Assembly: GCF_016900875.1 (NCBI RefSeq)
Contig: NZ_JAFEUM010000002.1
Span: forward strand, 62,001-126,000
Reading direction: 5' to 3'
DNA length: 64,000 nt
Source of the DNA: Vibrio ulleungensis
GTDB lineage: Bacteria; Pseudomonadota; Gammaproteobacteria; Enterobacterales; Vibrionaceae
Shown: positions 1 through 9,123 of the stretch, in pieces
Position numbering within the stretch: position 1 is the stretch's first letter
Layout: each line of letters begins with the position of its first letter
Translations under genes and position numbers: made by a program
The notes under the pieces: model-generated
Database searches by the model: none
What the model was told of the DNA's origin: nothing
What the model saw: only the letters and a program-made list of their open reading frames with translations

Positions 1-44
1 GGTGCTCTTAAGTTAAAAACCTATCCATTTTTTATTTAGTTTGG

Positions 45-65
45 TAAAATATTGACGTACATCAA
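45..65 (+). promoter_or_regulatory. fnr promoter with FNR box
   Basis: TTGACGTACATCAA at 52-65 differs at one base from the FNR consensus TTGAT-N4-ATCAA. It ends 15 bases before the fnr start codon. A TAAAAT at 45-50 could be the -10 element, which would put the FNR box over the start of transcription. That geometry fits repression of fnr by its own product, as known in E. coli. The box is seen directly; the -10 and the autorepression are inferred. Confidence 0.7.
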
Positions 66-80
66 TTATCAGTTAGTACT

Positions 81-830
81 ATGATTTCAGAAAAACCGGC
101 AACAAATCGCGTACAATCAGGTGGCTGTGCCATCCACTGTCAAGATTGCAGCATCTCTCAACTTTGCATCCCTTTCACATTAAGTGACAGCGAGTTGGAT
201 CAACTCGACCAAATTATTGAGCGCAAAAAACCAATTCAGAAGAGCCAAGAGCTGTTTAAAGCCGGCGACGAGCTGAAATCCCTGTACGCTATTCGTTCAG
301 GAACCATCAAAAGCTACACCATCACCGAGCAAGGCGATGAGCAAATCACGGCATTTCATCTTGCGGGCGATTTGGTAGGTTTTGATGCAATCAATCAAAA
401 CAAACACCCGAGTTTCGCGCAAGCGCTTGAAACCTCAATGGTGTGTGAAATCCCATACGAAATCTTAGACGATCTTTCAGGTAAAATGCCTAAGTTACGT
501 CAGCAAATCATGCGTTTGATGAGTAATGAAATCAAAGGCGATCAAGATATGATTTTGCTACTGTCTAAGAAAAACGCTGAAGAGCGTCTTGCCGCGTTTT
601 TGTATAACTTGTCGGAGCGTTTTTCTCAACGTGGTTTCAGTCCGCGTGAGTTCCGTCTTACTATGACGCGCGGTGATATTGGTAACTACCTTGGTTTGAC
701 GGTAGAAACCATTAGCCGATTACTTGGTCGTTTCCAAAAAGCTGACATTTTATTGGTAAAAGGCAAATACATCACGATCAACGATCATGATGCACTAATG
801 ACTCTTGCTGGCGTATCAAAAGAGTCGTAA
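81..830 (+). CDS. fnr: FNR, oxygen-sensing CRP/FNR-family regulator
   Basis: Global regulator of the aerobic/anaerobic switch. It binds a 4Fe-4S cluster and is active as a DNA-binding dimer without oxygen. The N-terminus carries Cys16, Cys20, Cys23 and Cys29; the last three plus a Cys in the SMVCEIP segment near residue 121 are the cluster ligands known in E. coli FNR. A cyclic-nucleotide-binding-like fold follows. The C-terminal helix-turn-helix contains the recognition segment VETISR (E..SR), which reads the TTGAT half-site. The length (249 aa) is normal for the family. It is followed by uspE and ttcA, a common Vibrio and enterobacterial neighbourhood. An FNR box lies just upstream, suggesting autoregulation. 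Identification is secure. Confidence 0.98.
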   Translation: MISEKPATNRVQSGGCAIHCQDCSISQLCIPFTLSDSELDQLDQIIERKKPIQKSQELFKAGDELKSLYAIRSGTIKSYTITEQGDEQITAFHLAGDLVGFDAINQNKHPSFAQALETSMVCEIPYEILDDLSGKMPKLRQQIMRLMSNEIKGDQDMILLLSKKNAEERLAAFLYNLSERFSQRGFSPREFRLTMTRGDIGNYLGLTVETISRLLGRFQKADILLVKGKYITINDHDALMTLAGVSKES

Positions 831-842
831 TCCCCTGTCAAA

Positions 843-865
843 GTGGCTCACTTAGTGAGTCACTT
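843..865 (+). terminator. weak hairpin after fnr
   Basis: A 9-bp stem (843-851 with 855-863, one G-U pair) and a 3-base loop lie just after the fnr stop. Only a poor T-tract follows, so termination may be partial. Confidence 0.35.
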
Positions 866-957
866 CAATAAATCCCCAATTTCTTTCCTAAACATATAAA
901 AATTCAACGCTTATTCGGCTACAGTTAAACTAGATCCTACGACATAGTGGTGACTGT

Positions 958-1902
958 ATGAGTATTTATAACAACATCTTAGTGGTTGCGGACATCAATA
1001 ATGATGAGCAACCTGCATTGGCAAGGGCCATGCAATTAGGGCGCAAGAGTAAAAGTCCCTGTAGTGTCACTTTTTTCCTGTCGATATACGATTTCTCCTA
1101 TGAGATGACCTCGATGCTGTCGAGTGAAGAACGCGATGCAATGCGTGCAGGCGTTGTGCACCAGCGTACGCAATGGATGAAAGAAGTTGCTGAGCCATAT
1201 TTAGATAATGACATCACTCTAGACATTAAAGTGATTTGGCATAATCGACCTTACGAAGCAATCATCGAGCAAGTCTACGCGGCCGGTCATGAGATTGTGA
1301 TCAAAGCGACTAGGCAGCACGCCGCTTTAGAATCGGTGCTATTTACCCCAACCGATTGGCACCTCTTGCGTAAATGCCCTACTCCTGTATTGCTGGTTAA
1401 GAATCATGATTGGCCAGAAAATGGTCATATTGTGGCATCGGTTCATGTTGGTTCAGAGCAAGAGTCTCACCAAAAGCTCAATCAAGCGATGGTCGAGCAA
1501 GCGCTCGATTTGTCAGAGCGCCTAAATGCAACACCGCACTTGGTAAACGCTTATCCGCTTACACCGCCTAATATTACGGTAGAATTGCCTGAATTTGATC
1601 CTACGTTGTACTCCGACTCGGTTAGAGGTCATCACCTCAAAGCTATGAAGGAGCTTAGACAGCACTATGGGTTACCTGAAGAGCAAACCAGTGTAGAGCA
1701 AGGGTTGGCGGAAGACGTGATTTCTAAGTCGGTCGCCGATTTGAAAGCGGGTTTAGTGATTCTAGGAACAAGTGGCCGCTCTGGGCTGTCAGCGGTGTTT
1801 ATTGGCAACACAGCAGAAAACGTCATTGATAAGGTCGATTGTGATCTCTTGGCGCTCAAACCAGAGGGATACATCAGTCCATTAGATCCTAACAGTGTTT
1901 AA
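958..1902 (+). CDS. uspE: universal stress protein UspE
   Basis: Cytoplasmic tandem-domain universal stress protein with two Usp folds in one chain (about residues 1-150 and 155-314), the arrangement of E. coli UspE (316 aa). The second domain has the nucleotide-loop pattern G-T-S-G-R-S-G near residues 271-277. UspE is implicated in stress resistance, motility and aggregation; its ligand is not established. The ATG at 958 follows a GGTGA-type ribosome site. It sits between fnr and ttcA, the same order as in E. coli, where uspE follows fnr. A strong hairpin terminator follows the gene. Confidence 0.95.
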   Translation: MSIYNNILVVADINNDEQPALARAMQLGRKSKSPCSVTFFLSIYDFSYEMTSMLSSEERDAMRAGVVHQRTQWMKEVAEPYLDNDITLDIKVIWHNRPYEAIIEQVYAAGHEIVIKATRQHAALESVLFTPTDWHLLRKCPTPVLLVKNHDWPENGHIVASVHVGSEQESHQKLNQAMVEQALDLSERLNATPHLVNAYPLTPPNITVELPEFDPTLYSDSVRGHHLKAMKELRQHYGLPEEQTSVEQGLAEDVISKSVADLKAGLVILGTSGRSGLSAVFIGNTAENVIDKVDCDLLALKPEGYISPLDPNSV

Positions 1903-1923
1903 GTGAAGTAATGAATTACTTTG

Positions 1924-1945
1924 GGGGAGCTTTGCTCCCCTTTTT
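1924..1945 (+). terminator. rho-independent terminator after uspE
   Basis: GGGGAGC / GCTCCCC stem (1924-1930 and 1934-1940) with a TTT loop, followed by TTTTT. Confidence 0.9.
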
Positions 1946-2048
1946 GTTGCTCAAATTTTTCTGGACTCGATAGGTATTCTGCGTATCATACCGACTCACT
2001 TTTGCCGCAGCTGCGGGTGCACAATTTAAGAGTCAAGGTAACCACATA

Positions 2049-2984
2049 ATGTCAGAGCAACAGACTGAGCTATCGAAAGCGCAACAATACAACTTCAATA
2101 AGCTTCAAAAGCGCATACGACGCAATACTGGTCAAGCTATTGCAGATTTCAATATGATTGAAGATGGCGATCGCATTATGGTGTGTTTGTCTGGTGGTAA
2201 AGACAGCTTTACCATGTTGGACATCTTACTGAGCTTAAAAAAGAGCGCGCCCGTCGACTTTAGTTTGATCGCGGTTAATCTTGATCAGAAACAACCTGGC
2301 TTCCCTGAAGATATTTTGCCTCGCTATTTAGAGTCTTTGGGCGTTGAGTACAAGATTATCGAAGAAGATACTTATTCAATTGTTCAAGATAAAATCCCTG
2401 AAGGTAAAACAACCTGCTCGCTCTGCTCTCGACTTCGTCGCGGTATTTTATATCGCAATGCCAAAGAGTTGGGTGCGACAAAAATTGCTCTCGGCCATCA
2501 TCGTGACGACATCATCGAAACGCTATTTTTAAACATGTTCCATGGTGGCAAGATGAAAGCGATGCCGCCAAAACTTGTTTCTGACAACGGCGAACATGTA
2601 GTTATTAGGCCATTGGCGTACTGCCGCGAAAAAGACATCATTAAGTATGCTGATCTAAAACAGTACCCAATCATTCCATGTAACCTTTGTGGCTCACAGC
2701 CAAACTTACAACGTCAAGCCATCAAGCAAATGCTAAATGGTTGGGACAAGCAGTTTCCTGGGCGTATTGAGACGCTCTTTAGATCGATTCAGAATGTCGT
2801 GCCTAGTCATCTAGCTGACTATGAGTTGTTCGATTTTAAGTCGATTGACCGAGACTCAGGGGTAATTAATGGCGGTGATATTGGCTTTGATAAAGAAGAG
2901 TTCAACGATGTATCGCCAGCAGACGATATCGGTGTCCAAGCGTTTGAACCCGGTGAAATGCTCAATGTGACACAAATCGATTAA
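2049..2984 (+). CDS. ttcA: tRNA 2-thiocytidine(32) synthetase TtcA
   Basis: Catalyses ATP-dependent thiolation of cytidine 32 in some tRNAs, using an iron-sulfur cluster. The PP-loop ATP-binding motif SGGKDS is at residues 48-53. A CxxC pair at Cys123/Cys126 and a third cysteine in PCNLCG near residue 214 are the expected cluster ligands. The length (311 aa) matches the family. The tail after about residue 275 is acidic and is probably dispensable. The start has a good context (AGGTAACCACATA before ATG). It closes the fnr-uspE-ttcA block and is followed by a bidirectional terminator. Confidence 0.97.
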   Translation: MSEQQTELSKAQQYNFNKLQKRIRRNTGQAIADFNMIEDGDRIMVCLSGGKDSFTMLDILLSLKKSAPVDFSLIAVNLDQKQPGFPEDILPRYLESLGVEYKIIEEDTYSIVQDKIPEGKTTCSLCSRLRRGILYRNAKELGATKIALGHHRDDIIETLFLNMFHGGKMKAMPPKLVSDNGEHVVIRPLAYCREKDIIKYADLKQYPIIPCNLCGSQPNLQRQAIKQMLNGWDKQFPGRIETLFRSIQNVVPSHLADYELFDFKSIDRDSGVINGGDIGFDKEEFNDVSPADDIGVQAFEPGEMLNVTQID

Positions 2985-2985
2985 C

Positions 2986-3018
2986 AAAAAGGCCAGTTCA
3001 ATTTGAACTGGCCTTTTT
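2986..3018. terminator. bidirectional terminator between ttcA and the DUF2987-type gene
   Basis: An 11-bp perfect stem with a one-base nominal centre (2991-3013, GGCCAGTTCAA and its complement) is flanked by AAAAA on the left and TTTTT on the right, so it can serve both converging genes. Confidence 0.9.
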
Positions 3019-3053
3019 GGTTGTTTACGCATTCTTATTCTACTAACAGCGAG

Positions 3054-3692
3054 CTATTGCTGTATGTACGGCATGATTCGCGATGGAGACGTTGGTAACG
3101 TTGCGACTACCCCATCCTTCAGGTCCGCTAATGTAATGTGCGCTCGATGGCCTGTTATTGGCAGAGTCTGATTGTTGCTAAGCATCACTTCGCCAGTTTC
3201 AAGTTCGATAAATTCTAACGTAATGCCTGAAATTGTGGGTGCGAACCAACTAGAGAACATCCCACTGATGTCTTCCAACAACAACTGAAATTCTGGAATG
3301 ACAACTTCAAGGTAGTCCGAATGAATGTCTAGTGCATAAGGTTCGTTGGCGACCAAAGCAACTGAGTAATCACACTGAGTTGTTGAGTCGGTATGAACAT
3401 AGACTAATGGGTTGGCGCTTTTTAGGTTGCCATCTAACGGCAGCGGTAACTTTCCACTTGGTGGGAACGAAAGCGTTTCATAATGCGCTTCTTTTTCCAT
3501 CCAAGACTTTTCTACGCTGCACGGTAATTGGGTGGTTGGGTTGACAAAGTACACACCAGTTCCAACAGCAGTGTACTCTTCTTTTAGGCTATATTTCAGT
3601 TTTGAGTAGAGCTCAGAATAGCTAAAGCGATACTCGGTGGCTTGCGCTTGAAAGCACAGTAGCATGCACAGTGGTGCTATCCACTTATTCAT
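3054..3692 (-). CDS. exported protein, probably DUF2987 family
   Basis: A 212-residue protein with a cleavable signal peptide (positively charged MNK start, hydrophobic core, cleavage near QAQA at residue 18). The mature part contains two cysteines (LPCSVEK and TQCDYSV) that could form one disulfide in the periplasm. I recall this pattern from the DUF2987 family of Vibrio/Shewanella periplasmic proteins, but no function is known to me. The ribosome site AAGGAATATTAA precedes the ATG. It is transcribed in the same direction as the membrane-protein gene upstream at 3734-4579 (41-base gap), so the two may be co-expressed. Confidence 0.75.
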   Translation of the reverse strand: MNKWIAPLCMLLCFQAQATEYRFSYSELYSKLKYSLKEEYTAVGTGVYFVNPTTQLPCSVEKSWMEKEAHYETLSFPPSGKLPLPLDGNLKSANPLVYVHTDSTTQCDYSVALVANEPYALDIHSDYLEVVIPEFQLLLEDISGMFSSWFAPTISGITLEFIELETGEVMLSNNQTLPITGHRAHITLADLKDGVVATLPTSPSRIMPYIQQ

Positions 3693-3733
3693 TTAATATT
3701 CCTTGTCCATCTTGGGAATGTATTGCTGAGGCA

Positions 3734-4579
3734 TTACGCGTCAAAGGTGTCACGTCCACCAGAAGGCTTTTGTACGTCGGGCTCACTAGGCTGTGATTCG
3801 GTGTGCGTCGTGCTCGACGGATCCGCTTTAGTTGCAACAACGGTCAAAGTGATGCCAAACATTTCACGGTAAATAATCGCTTTTACGTGGAAGTAAAACG
3901 GCAACGTGATCACCAAGCCGATCCCATATAAGGCAATCGATAAGAAAACGAAGGTCACCACAATGCTATACAGCGCAGCCAACGGCAAGATTTTACGGTT
4001 ACAGGCGCGCAGTGAATACCAAAATGAGCGCATTGGCGACATGCGTTTTTCGCAAATTAACAATACCGAGTGACTAAACACCAAAGACAGGTAGATTGAG
4101 AGCATAGGGACTAAGTTGCTAGATGACGCTTGTAAAATTAGCGAGGCTAGCGTTGCCAGAATAACCGGTACGGTAAAGGCCAACCCTTTAGTAATGTGCG
4201 AAAGCTTGGTGTTAAACCCAGTTGCATGGCTCATCGCCATCATACAAAGGCTTGCAAAAATTGGGGCGCTAATCACTTCGTAGCTAAAGTTCGCCATAAA
4301 TATGGCTTGAAAAATACTTTCGTCTACAGGTGAATCCATATTGGCAAACGCATCGATTAAGACCCAAATATCGCCTAACTGAAGCTTGAGTGCGGCGTAG
4401 AATATGGACAATTGCAACAGCATCAGCAAAAGGATAGCTGGAGTAAATCGAGCAAAGTGTTGCAGCGTTAGTTTCCATGCCTCACTAAGAATGTCGCCCA
4501 CTTTGAGTGAATACTTTCCATTGAGGGCGCGGTCTATGCTGCCCCCAACATTAACTTTGTTTGTGCTTTGTGTGTCCAT
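3734..4579 (-). CDS. integral membrane protein of unknown function
   Basis: A 281-residue protein with a soluble N-terminus (about 25 residues), then several hydrophobic segments. I place them at roughly 42-65, 95-120, 132-152, 155-177 and 195-235. A polar C-terminal tail, rich in Ser, Thr, Glu and Pro, runs from about 250. The layout resembles loosely defined multi-pass families related to the glycerophosphodiester-phosphodiesterase membrane domain, but I do not recognise a signature. The start codon has no strong ribosome site. No functional call is justified beyond inner-membrane protein. Confidence 0.7.
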   Translation of the reverse strand: MDTQSTNKVNVGGSIDRALNGKYSLKVGDILSEAWKLTLQHFARFTPAILLLMLLQLSIFYAALKLQLGDIWVLIDAFANMDSPVDESIFQAIFMANFSYEVISAPIFASLCMMAMSHATGFNTKLSHITKGLAFTVPVILATLASLILQASSSNLVPMLSIYLSLVFSHSVLLICEKRMSPMRSFWYSLRACNRKILPLAALYSIVVTFVFLSIALYGIGLVITLPFYFHVKAIIYREMFGITLTVVATKADPSSTTHTESQPSEPDVQKPSGGRDTFDA

Positions 4580-4811
4580 GAAGCCAATATGAGTTCGATT
4601 TAGATGCTCGCTAGTATACCTTGTCTAGAGCCGAGCTAAACCTAAAATATGAGGTACAGCACTTCGTATGGTCACAAAAACGACCGCCAATTCGACATGT
4701 GAACTTAGATGACTTAATCTTAATAGAATGTGAAATGAGTTTGATTCCTATGTAGGCATGGATATAATGCCAAACCTATATTCATTGACACTAGGTTGTT
4801 AACGTACCCAC

Positions 4812-5843
4812 ATGATAAGCCCTTTAAGACTCTCTTTGTTGATCCTACCCTTGTATTCACAAGCGGTTTTAGCGAGTTCTGAGTTTGTCATCGTCTATGA
4901 ACAGCACCCTCTTACTGACTCTCAATCGGAACGTCTTAGTGTTTTGCTAGAGCGCCCTGTGACTCAAATACAGGCCGATAGCTTTGAGGCTATCGATACG
5001 TACCTCAAAGAACGCCAAGTGGATTTAATGCTAGTCAGCAAAAATCACTATCGTCAGCTGCCTCAATCAAAAGTTGAGGTTATCGACGGCGACATTGACT
5101 GGAAGATGGATAATTGGCAATACGTTGATAAAGAGACTGTTTCTTCACATCGTTTCTACCCATACAGTGTCGATTTTACGAGCTTGGCGATCAATGTCGA
5201 CATGTTACCTGAGTCGCTAATAAGTAATTGGACGGACGCATGGGATACGCAATGGTCTGATCAAATCGCGATAACTAAGGACTATCAGTCATTATTTGTC
5301 GTAGCGTTAGATATGCTTGGCTATGACTTGGACACGACCAATCCCTTAGAGATCCATTCGGCTTATAAACTGCTAAAAAGCTGGTTGCCGAACATACATG
5401 AGATATCTAGCAGTACTGAGATTGAAATGGCGTTTTTGTCAGGTGAAATTGTCGTTGGTATGAGTACAAGCAGTGGCGTGTATTCTGTGACCCAAGAAGG
5501 ATCGCCAATGAAAATGCTTTGGGACCTGGACCCTATTATTCGTACCACTTATGGCTTTACAGTGCCAACGGGGGCACTGAGTCGCGAAAAAAGTATAGAA
5601 GCGCTCAATTGGTTAGTAACGGGAAGCAATGCCGCTGAATATGCCTTGTCGTATCGACGGGTAAGCGCGATTGCTGCGAGTAATGACATTTTACCCGCTT
5701 ATTTTACCGGTGATCCAAACTTATACCCACCTGCAGACAAATCGACAGAATTCAGAAATCTTGAAGAATATTCAGGCAAAACCGAACTCTATAAAGAGTA
5801 CTTTGATGCCTTATGTGAAGAGCATGAACAATTGGCCTACTAG
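4812..5843 (+). CDS. periplasmic solute-binding protein, PotD/Fe(III)-binding type, without a transporter
   Basis: A 343-residue protein with a signal peptide (cleavage near VLA-SSE, about residues 19-22) and the two-lobed pattern of family 1/8 extracellular solute-binding proteins. Recognisable blocks are a VDFTSLAIN strand, a WTDAWDTQW segment and the hinge region with GEIVVGMSTSSG. Such proteins deliver polyamines, thiamine, iron or sugars to ABC permeases. No permease or ATPase gene lies nearby, so it either works with a transporter encoded elsewhere or acts as a sensor partner. The substrate cannot be read from sequence. The ribosome site is weak. Confidence 0.75.
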   Translation: MISPLRLSLLILPLYSQAVLASSEFVIVYEQHPLTDSQSERLSVLLERPVTQIQADSFEAIDTYLKERQVDLMLVSKNHYRQLPQSKVEVIDGDIDWKMDNWQYVDKETVSSHRFYPYSVDFTSLAINVDMLPESLISNWTDAWDTQWSDQIAITKDYQSLFVVALDMLGYDLDTTNPLEIHSAYKLLKSWLPNIHEISSSTEIEMAFLSGEIVVGMSTSSGVYSVTQEGSPMKMLWDLDPIIRTTYGFTVPTGALSREKSIEALNWLVTGSNAAEYALSYRRVSAIAASNDILPAYFTGDPNLYPPADKSTEFRNLEEYSGKTELYKEYFDALCEEHEQLAY

Positions 5844-5885
5844 TCTATTCTCCGTTACCGATTAGACATTGGACATTCAAATAGG

Positions 5886-6590
5886 CTAAATAATTTCAGC
5901 AATGAGCTCTGGCACCACTTGGCTCGCTTTTCCGTATCGCTTTTCAGCAAACTCACTTTCTAGTGCACTAGGTTCGAGGTTTAACTCGATGGTATGCGCG
6001 CCATGCGCTCTTGCTTCGTGTACAAACCCCGCTGCCGGATAGACAACCCCCGATGTACCAATAGAGATAAAGAGATCGGCTTGACTTAATGCGTCGTAGA
6101 TTCGATTTAGCTGCAAAGGCATTTCACCAAACCAAACTACATGGGGCCTCATTTGCGCCGGTATTTGGCAGCAATGGCAAAGGTCACCCGTTGTAAGGTC
6201 ACCCTCCTGTACAACCACTTGGCCACTTTCACTACACTGAGCTTTCAGCAGTTCCCCGTGCATGTGCACGATATTTGTACTTCCAGCACGTTCGTGCAAG
6301 TTATCGATATTTTGAGTGACTAACAATACAGAGCCGTCGATACTCTGTTCTAGCTGTGCCAGCGCTTCGTGCGCTGGGTTAGGAGCAATAGCGGGATCCA
6401 ACAAACCTTTACGTCGTTTATTGTAAAACTGTTGAACAAGATCGGGATTGGCGTGGAAACCTTCAGGTGTCGCCACATCTTCGATGCGGTGATTTTCCCA
6501 CAGTCCGTCATGGGTGCGAAATGTTTTGATCCCCGACTCTGCAGAGATTCCTGCACCCGTTAGTATTACTATATTGTTGAAGGTTGCCAT
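5886..6590 (-). CDS. cobB: NAD-dependent protein deacylase CobB (sirtuin)
   Basis: Cytoplasmic class III sirtuin that removes acetyl or succinyl groups from lysines using NAD+, with acetyl-CoA synthetase as the classic bacterial target. The NAD motif [14 protein letters not shown]-type block is at residues 12-25, and [12 protein letters not shown] and HMHGE (catalytic His) are in the middle. A cysteine cluster (AQCSESG and LCHCCQ) forms the small zinc domain, as in E. coli CobB. The length (234 aa) is close to the short form of CobB, lacking the longer E. coli N-terminal extension. The ribosome site GGGAG lies a few bases before the ATG. Confidence 0.96.
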   Translation of the reverse strand: MATFNNIVILTGAGISAESGIKTFRTHDGLWENHRIEDVATPEGFHANPDLVQQFYNKRRKGLLDPAIAPNPAHEALAQLEQSIDGSVLLVTQNIDNLHERAGSTNIVHMHGELLKAQCSESGQVVVQEGDLTTGDLCHCCQIPAQMRPHVVWFGEMPLQLNRIYDALSQADLFISIGTSGVVYPAAGFVHEARAHGAHTIELNLEPSALESEFAEKRYGKASQVVPELIAEII

Positions 6591-6773
6591 CCCTGAACTC
6601 CCACCTCTATGACCTCACTATAACCATATCAAGAGCATGGCTTTAAAGAAACCTATTGCACTTAGACCTTGGTCGCACCTTTAGTGAAAAAGACACTTTT
6701 TTGCGACAGGTGTTCGCTTTTTGCCAATGGCTGTCTAAAATTTACCTATAATCATCCACTTATAGCGCTATGT

Positions 6774-9122
6774 ATGCCTAAATTAAGTTTGCAGTTGAAA
6801 ACCTTATTGTATTGCTTGTTGTTTTTGGCCAGCGTGCCTAGTTTCGCAATAGAGCTGAATGCCGATCAGGCCCCAGTGGCTTCAAAGGATGTTAAAGCCC
6901 TGCAGCAGAAACGTCTTGAACTGCCTGAACCTGCGTTTCTGGAGGCCAGTCACCAGTCTGAGATTCATCGCTTGCTTGGTGACAGCATCGAGCTGCAATC
7001 GGTTTATAGAGACAAATTTTCTAAAGGGATTAAAGAGTACCGTCAAGACATTATCGAGTGGCGCGAATTAGAAAACTTGAGTTATAACTTACGCTTGATT
7101 GGTGCATCTAAAGAAGCGCTGCTGGCGAGGGCGTCGTCTGATGTGCAAACACAGGTGACAGGTTTTGGTCCCTCTGGTGTGCTTCAGTTTAAGCTTGAGC
7201 TCGATATTGCGCAGTTGAATGCTCAATACATTGTCTACTCTCAAATTCGAAGTTTTAAAAAGCTTACTGCCGATCTTTTCATCTCTCCTATTCCCGTCAT
7301 TTGGGTTGCAGTAAAAGTATTATTGGTGATAGGCGTTCTAATGTGGTGGTTGTCCAACAGCAAGCGCCTGATCACGTTGTTCAAAACTCATTTAATCGAC
7401 TCAACCGTTAAACCTGGCTTGTGGGTTCGTCTAATCTGGTATGTGAGTCGCGCGGCAAACTCTATCGCCTGGTTATTGGCGCTAACCGCGACGCTACGTC
7501 TATTGTCGACCATCCCTAGCTTATCTCAATTGGCAGTATTGGAAATCTTTACTTGGTGGATCTTGGGTGGCTCTATTGCAATAAGCTTTATTTTAGAGTT
7601 TGTTTATCGAAATAGTCGGCGCCGATCTCCGGCTATCACGGCGCTGAGGCTGAGTACCGTTCGTTGGTATGTTTGGAGTTTTATCTTTGTCGGGGTGACA
7701 CTACAAATCGCCGAGCGGATGTTAGGTCAAACCACCATATACTATTGGATCCTGTCTTTGGTTTGGTTCTGGTTTGCCTTGGTAACGATTAAAGTTTTAA
7801 GGAAATGGCGCCCTATTACCTTTGAAATTTTATCGGAAATGAAGGACAAACCTGTTTGGGTCCTATGGGCTGAGAAACGCCAAAAAACGCCGCTAATAAG
7901 CTGGTTAGCGACAACCATGGGTATTGTGTGGATTGGCTATTCGAATATTCAACACTCTGTGGTGGCTGTGTTATCTCGATTCACATTCTTTAGCCAAGCG
8001 CTTGCGTACCTATTCAAAATAGAAGTGGCTAAACAGCACTCCAATGAACAAAAGCAAGGTACATTAAAGCGTGTTCGAGGCGAGGAAGTGTTTCGCTATG
8101 TGTTGCCTGGCAATGAGGACAGTACACTGATTCAATATGCTCAACCCGAGTTAAAGCAAGTTGGCAAATATGTGTTAAGCGAAAGTCCCGCTGTTGTGGT
8201 CATATCCGGTGAACGAGGTGTTGGCGTCACAACATTTATGAAGCAACTACTGCACAAAGTTAAACGTGCAACGCCTATCTATTTGAACTCCCCTTACGCT
8301 GGCTATCAAGAGTTAATGAAACAAATGTCATTGGAGCTAGGTCTTGGAGACGATACGACTGATAGTGATATTCTTGAGCATTTGAGACACAGTGAACACA
8401 CTTATCTGTTTGCAATAGACAATGCCCAACGGTTAGTTAAGCCAATGGTTGGTGGGCTCAATGACCTGCTAAAAGTCACTAATCTGTTGCGTCAATCTCA
8501 GCAGAATCATCGCTGCATGCTGGCTATCGAGAAGTCGAGTTGGCGATTTGTCGACCGAGCACGGGGCGAGCGTTTGCTTTTTGATTGGGTCGCTTTCTTG
8601 CCTAAATGGAGTGAGACTCAGATGGCAGAATTATTACGCAGTAGAGTATCGTCCGATCCTGCCTTCCCGCTCTCCTTTGAGGGGTTAAGCGTACCAAAGC
8701 AGTGGGACCACGAAGATATGGATGACGAGCAGCGTGCTCAAACGGGATTTTACCGAATTCTGTGGCACTACGCCGATGGTAACCCTACTGTGGCGTTACG
8801 ATTCTTCCGTTATTCACTTAGACGAGACAAAGCAACGCAACAAGTGGTCGTTAGGCTATTTCAAGCTCCAGAGGCCGATGAACTTGAGAAAATGCCCAAA
8901 CCGATGCTTGCAGTACTGAGGTCCATTGTGCAGCTTGAAGTTGCCAGCCAAGAAGAGCTGTCAAGATGCACCCAACTTTCTGTGGCAGAAGTGCTTGGGA
9001 CCTTGCGCTACTTTCAATCACGCGGATACATTGAGTGGTCTGACGATAAAGCCAGAGTCTCCGATCACTGGTTTCGACAAATCACAAATGTCCTTCATCG
9101 TCAGCACTTGTTGGTAAAATGA
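6774..9122 (+). CDS. membrane-anchored AAA-like NTPase with degenerate Walker A
   Basis: A 782-residue protein starting at ATG 6774; a longer reading from TTG at 6669 would bury the signal peptide, so I reject it. Order of parts: signal peptide (1-25), periplasmic helical region (to about 165), five or six membrane segments (about 168-400), then a cytoplasmic P-loop-like domain (about 460-680). The C-terminus (about 700-782) looks like a winged helix. The P-loop reads GERGVGVTT at 479-487: the invariant lysine is Val485. The Walker B-like strand is FAIDNAQ, with Asn where catalytic Glu is usual. The stop is one base before the MscS-type gene, so the two are surely co-transcribed. No family name is recognised; a scaffold or regulator of the channel is inferred. 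Confidence 0.8.
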   Translation: MPKLSLQLKTLLYCLLFLASVPSFAIELNADQAPVASKDVKALQQKRLELPEPAFLEASHQSEIHRLLGDSIELQSVYRDKFSKGIKEYRQDIIEWRELENLSYNLRLIGASKEALLARASSDVQTQVTGFGPSGVLQFKLELDIAQLNAQYIVYSQIRSFKKLTADLFISPIPVIWVAVKVLLVIGVLMWWLSNSKRLITLFKTHLIDSTVKPGLWVRLIWYVSRAANSIAWLLALTATLRLLSTIPSLSQLAVLEIFTWWILGGSIAISFILEFVYRNSRRRSPAITALRLSTVRWYVWSFIFVGVTLQIAERMLGQTTIYYWILSLVWFWFALVTIKVLRKWRPITFEILSEMKDKPVWVLWAEKRQKTPLISWLATTMGIVWIGYSNIQHSVVAVLSRFTFFSQALAYLFKIEVAKQHSNEQKQGTLKRVRGEEVFRYVLPGNEDSTLIQYAQPELKQVGKYVLSESPAVVVISGERGVGVTTFMKQLLHKVKRATPIYLNSPYAGYQELMKQMSLELGLGDDTTDSDILEHLRHSEHTYLFAIDNAQRLVKPMVGGLNDLLKVTNLLRQSQQNHRCMLAIEKSSWRFVDRARGERLLFDWVAFLPKWSETQMAELLRSRVSSDPAFPLSFEGLSVPKQWDHEDMDDEQRAQTGFYRILWHYADGNPTVALRFFRYSLRRDKATQQVVVRLFQAPEADELEKMPKPMLAVLRSIVQLEVASQEELSRCTQLSVAEVLGTLRYFQSRGYIEWSDDKARVSDHWFRQITNVLHRQHLLVK

Positions 9123-9123
9123 T

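Noticed and set aside
6669-6773. Upstream TTG start for the AAA-like protein
   Set aside because: It would place 35 residues before a clear signal peptide; ATG 6774 fits better.
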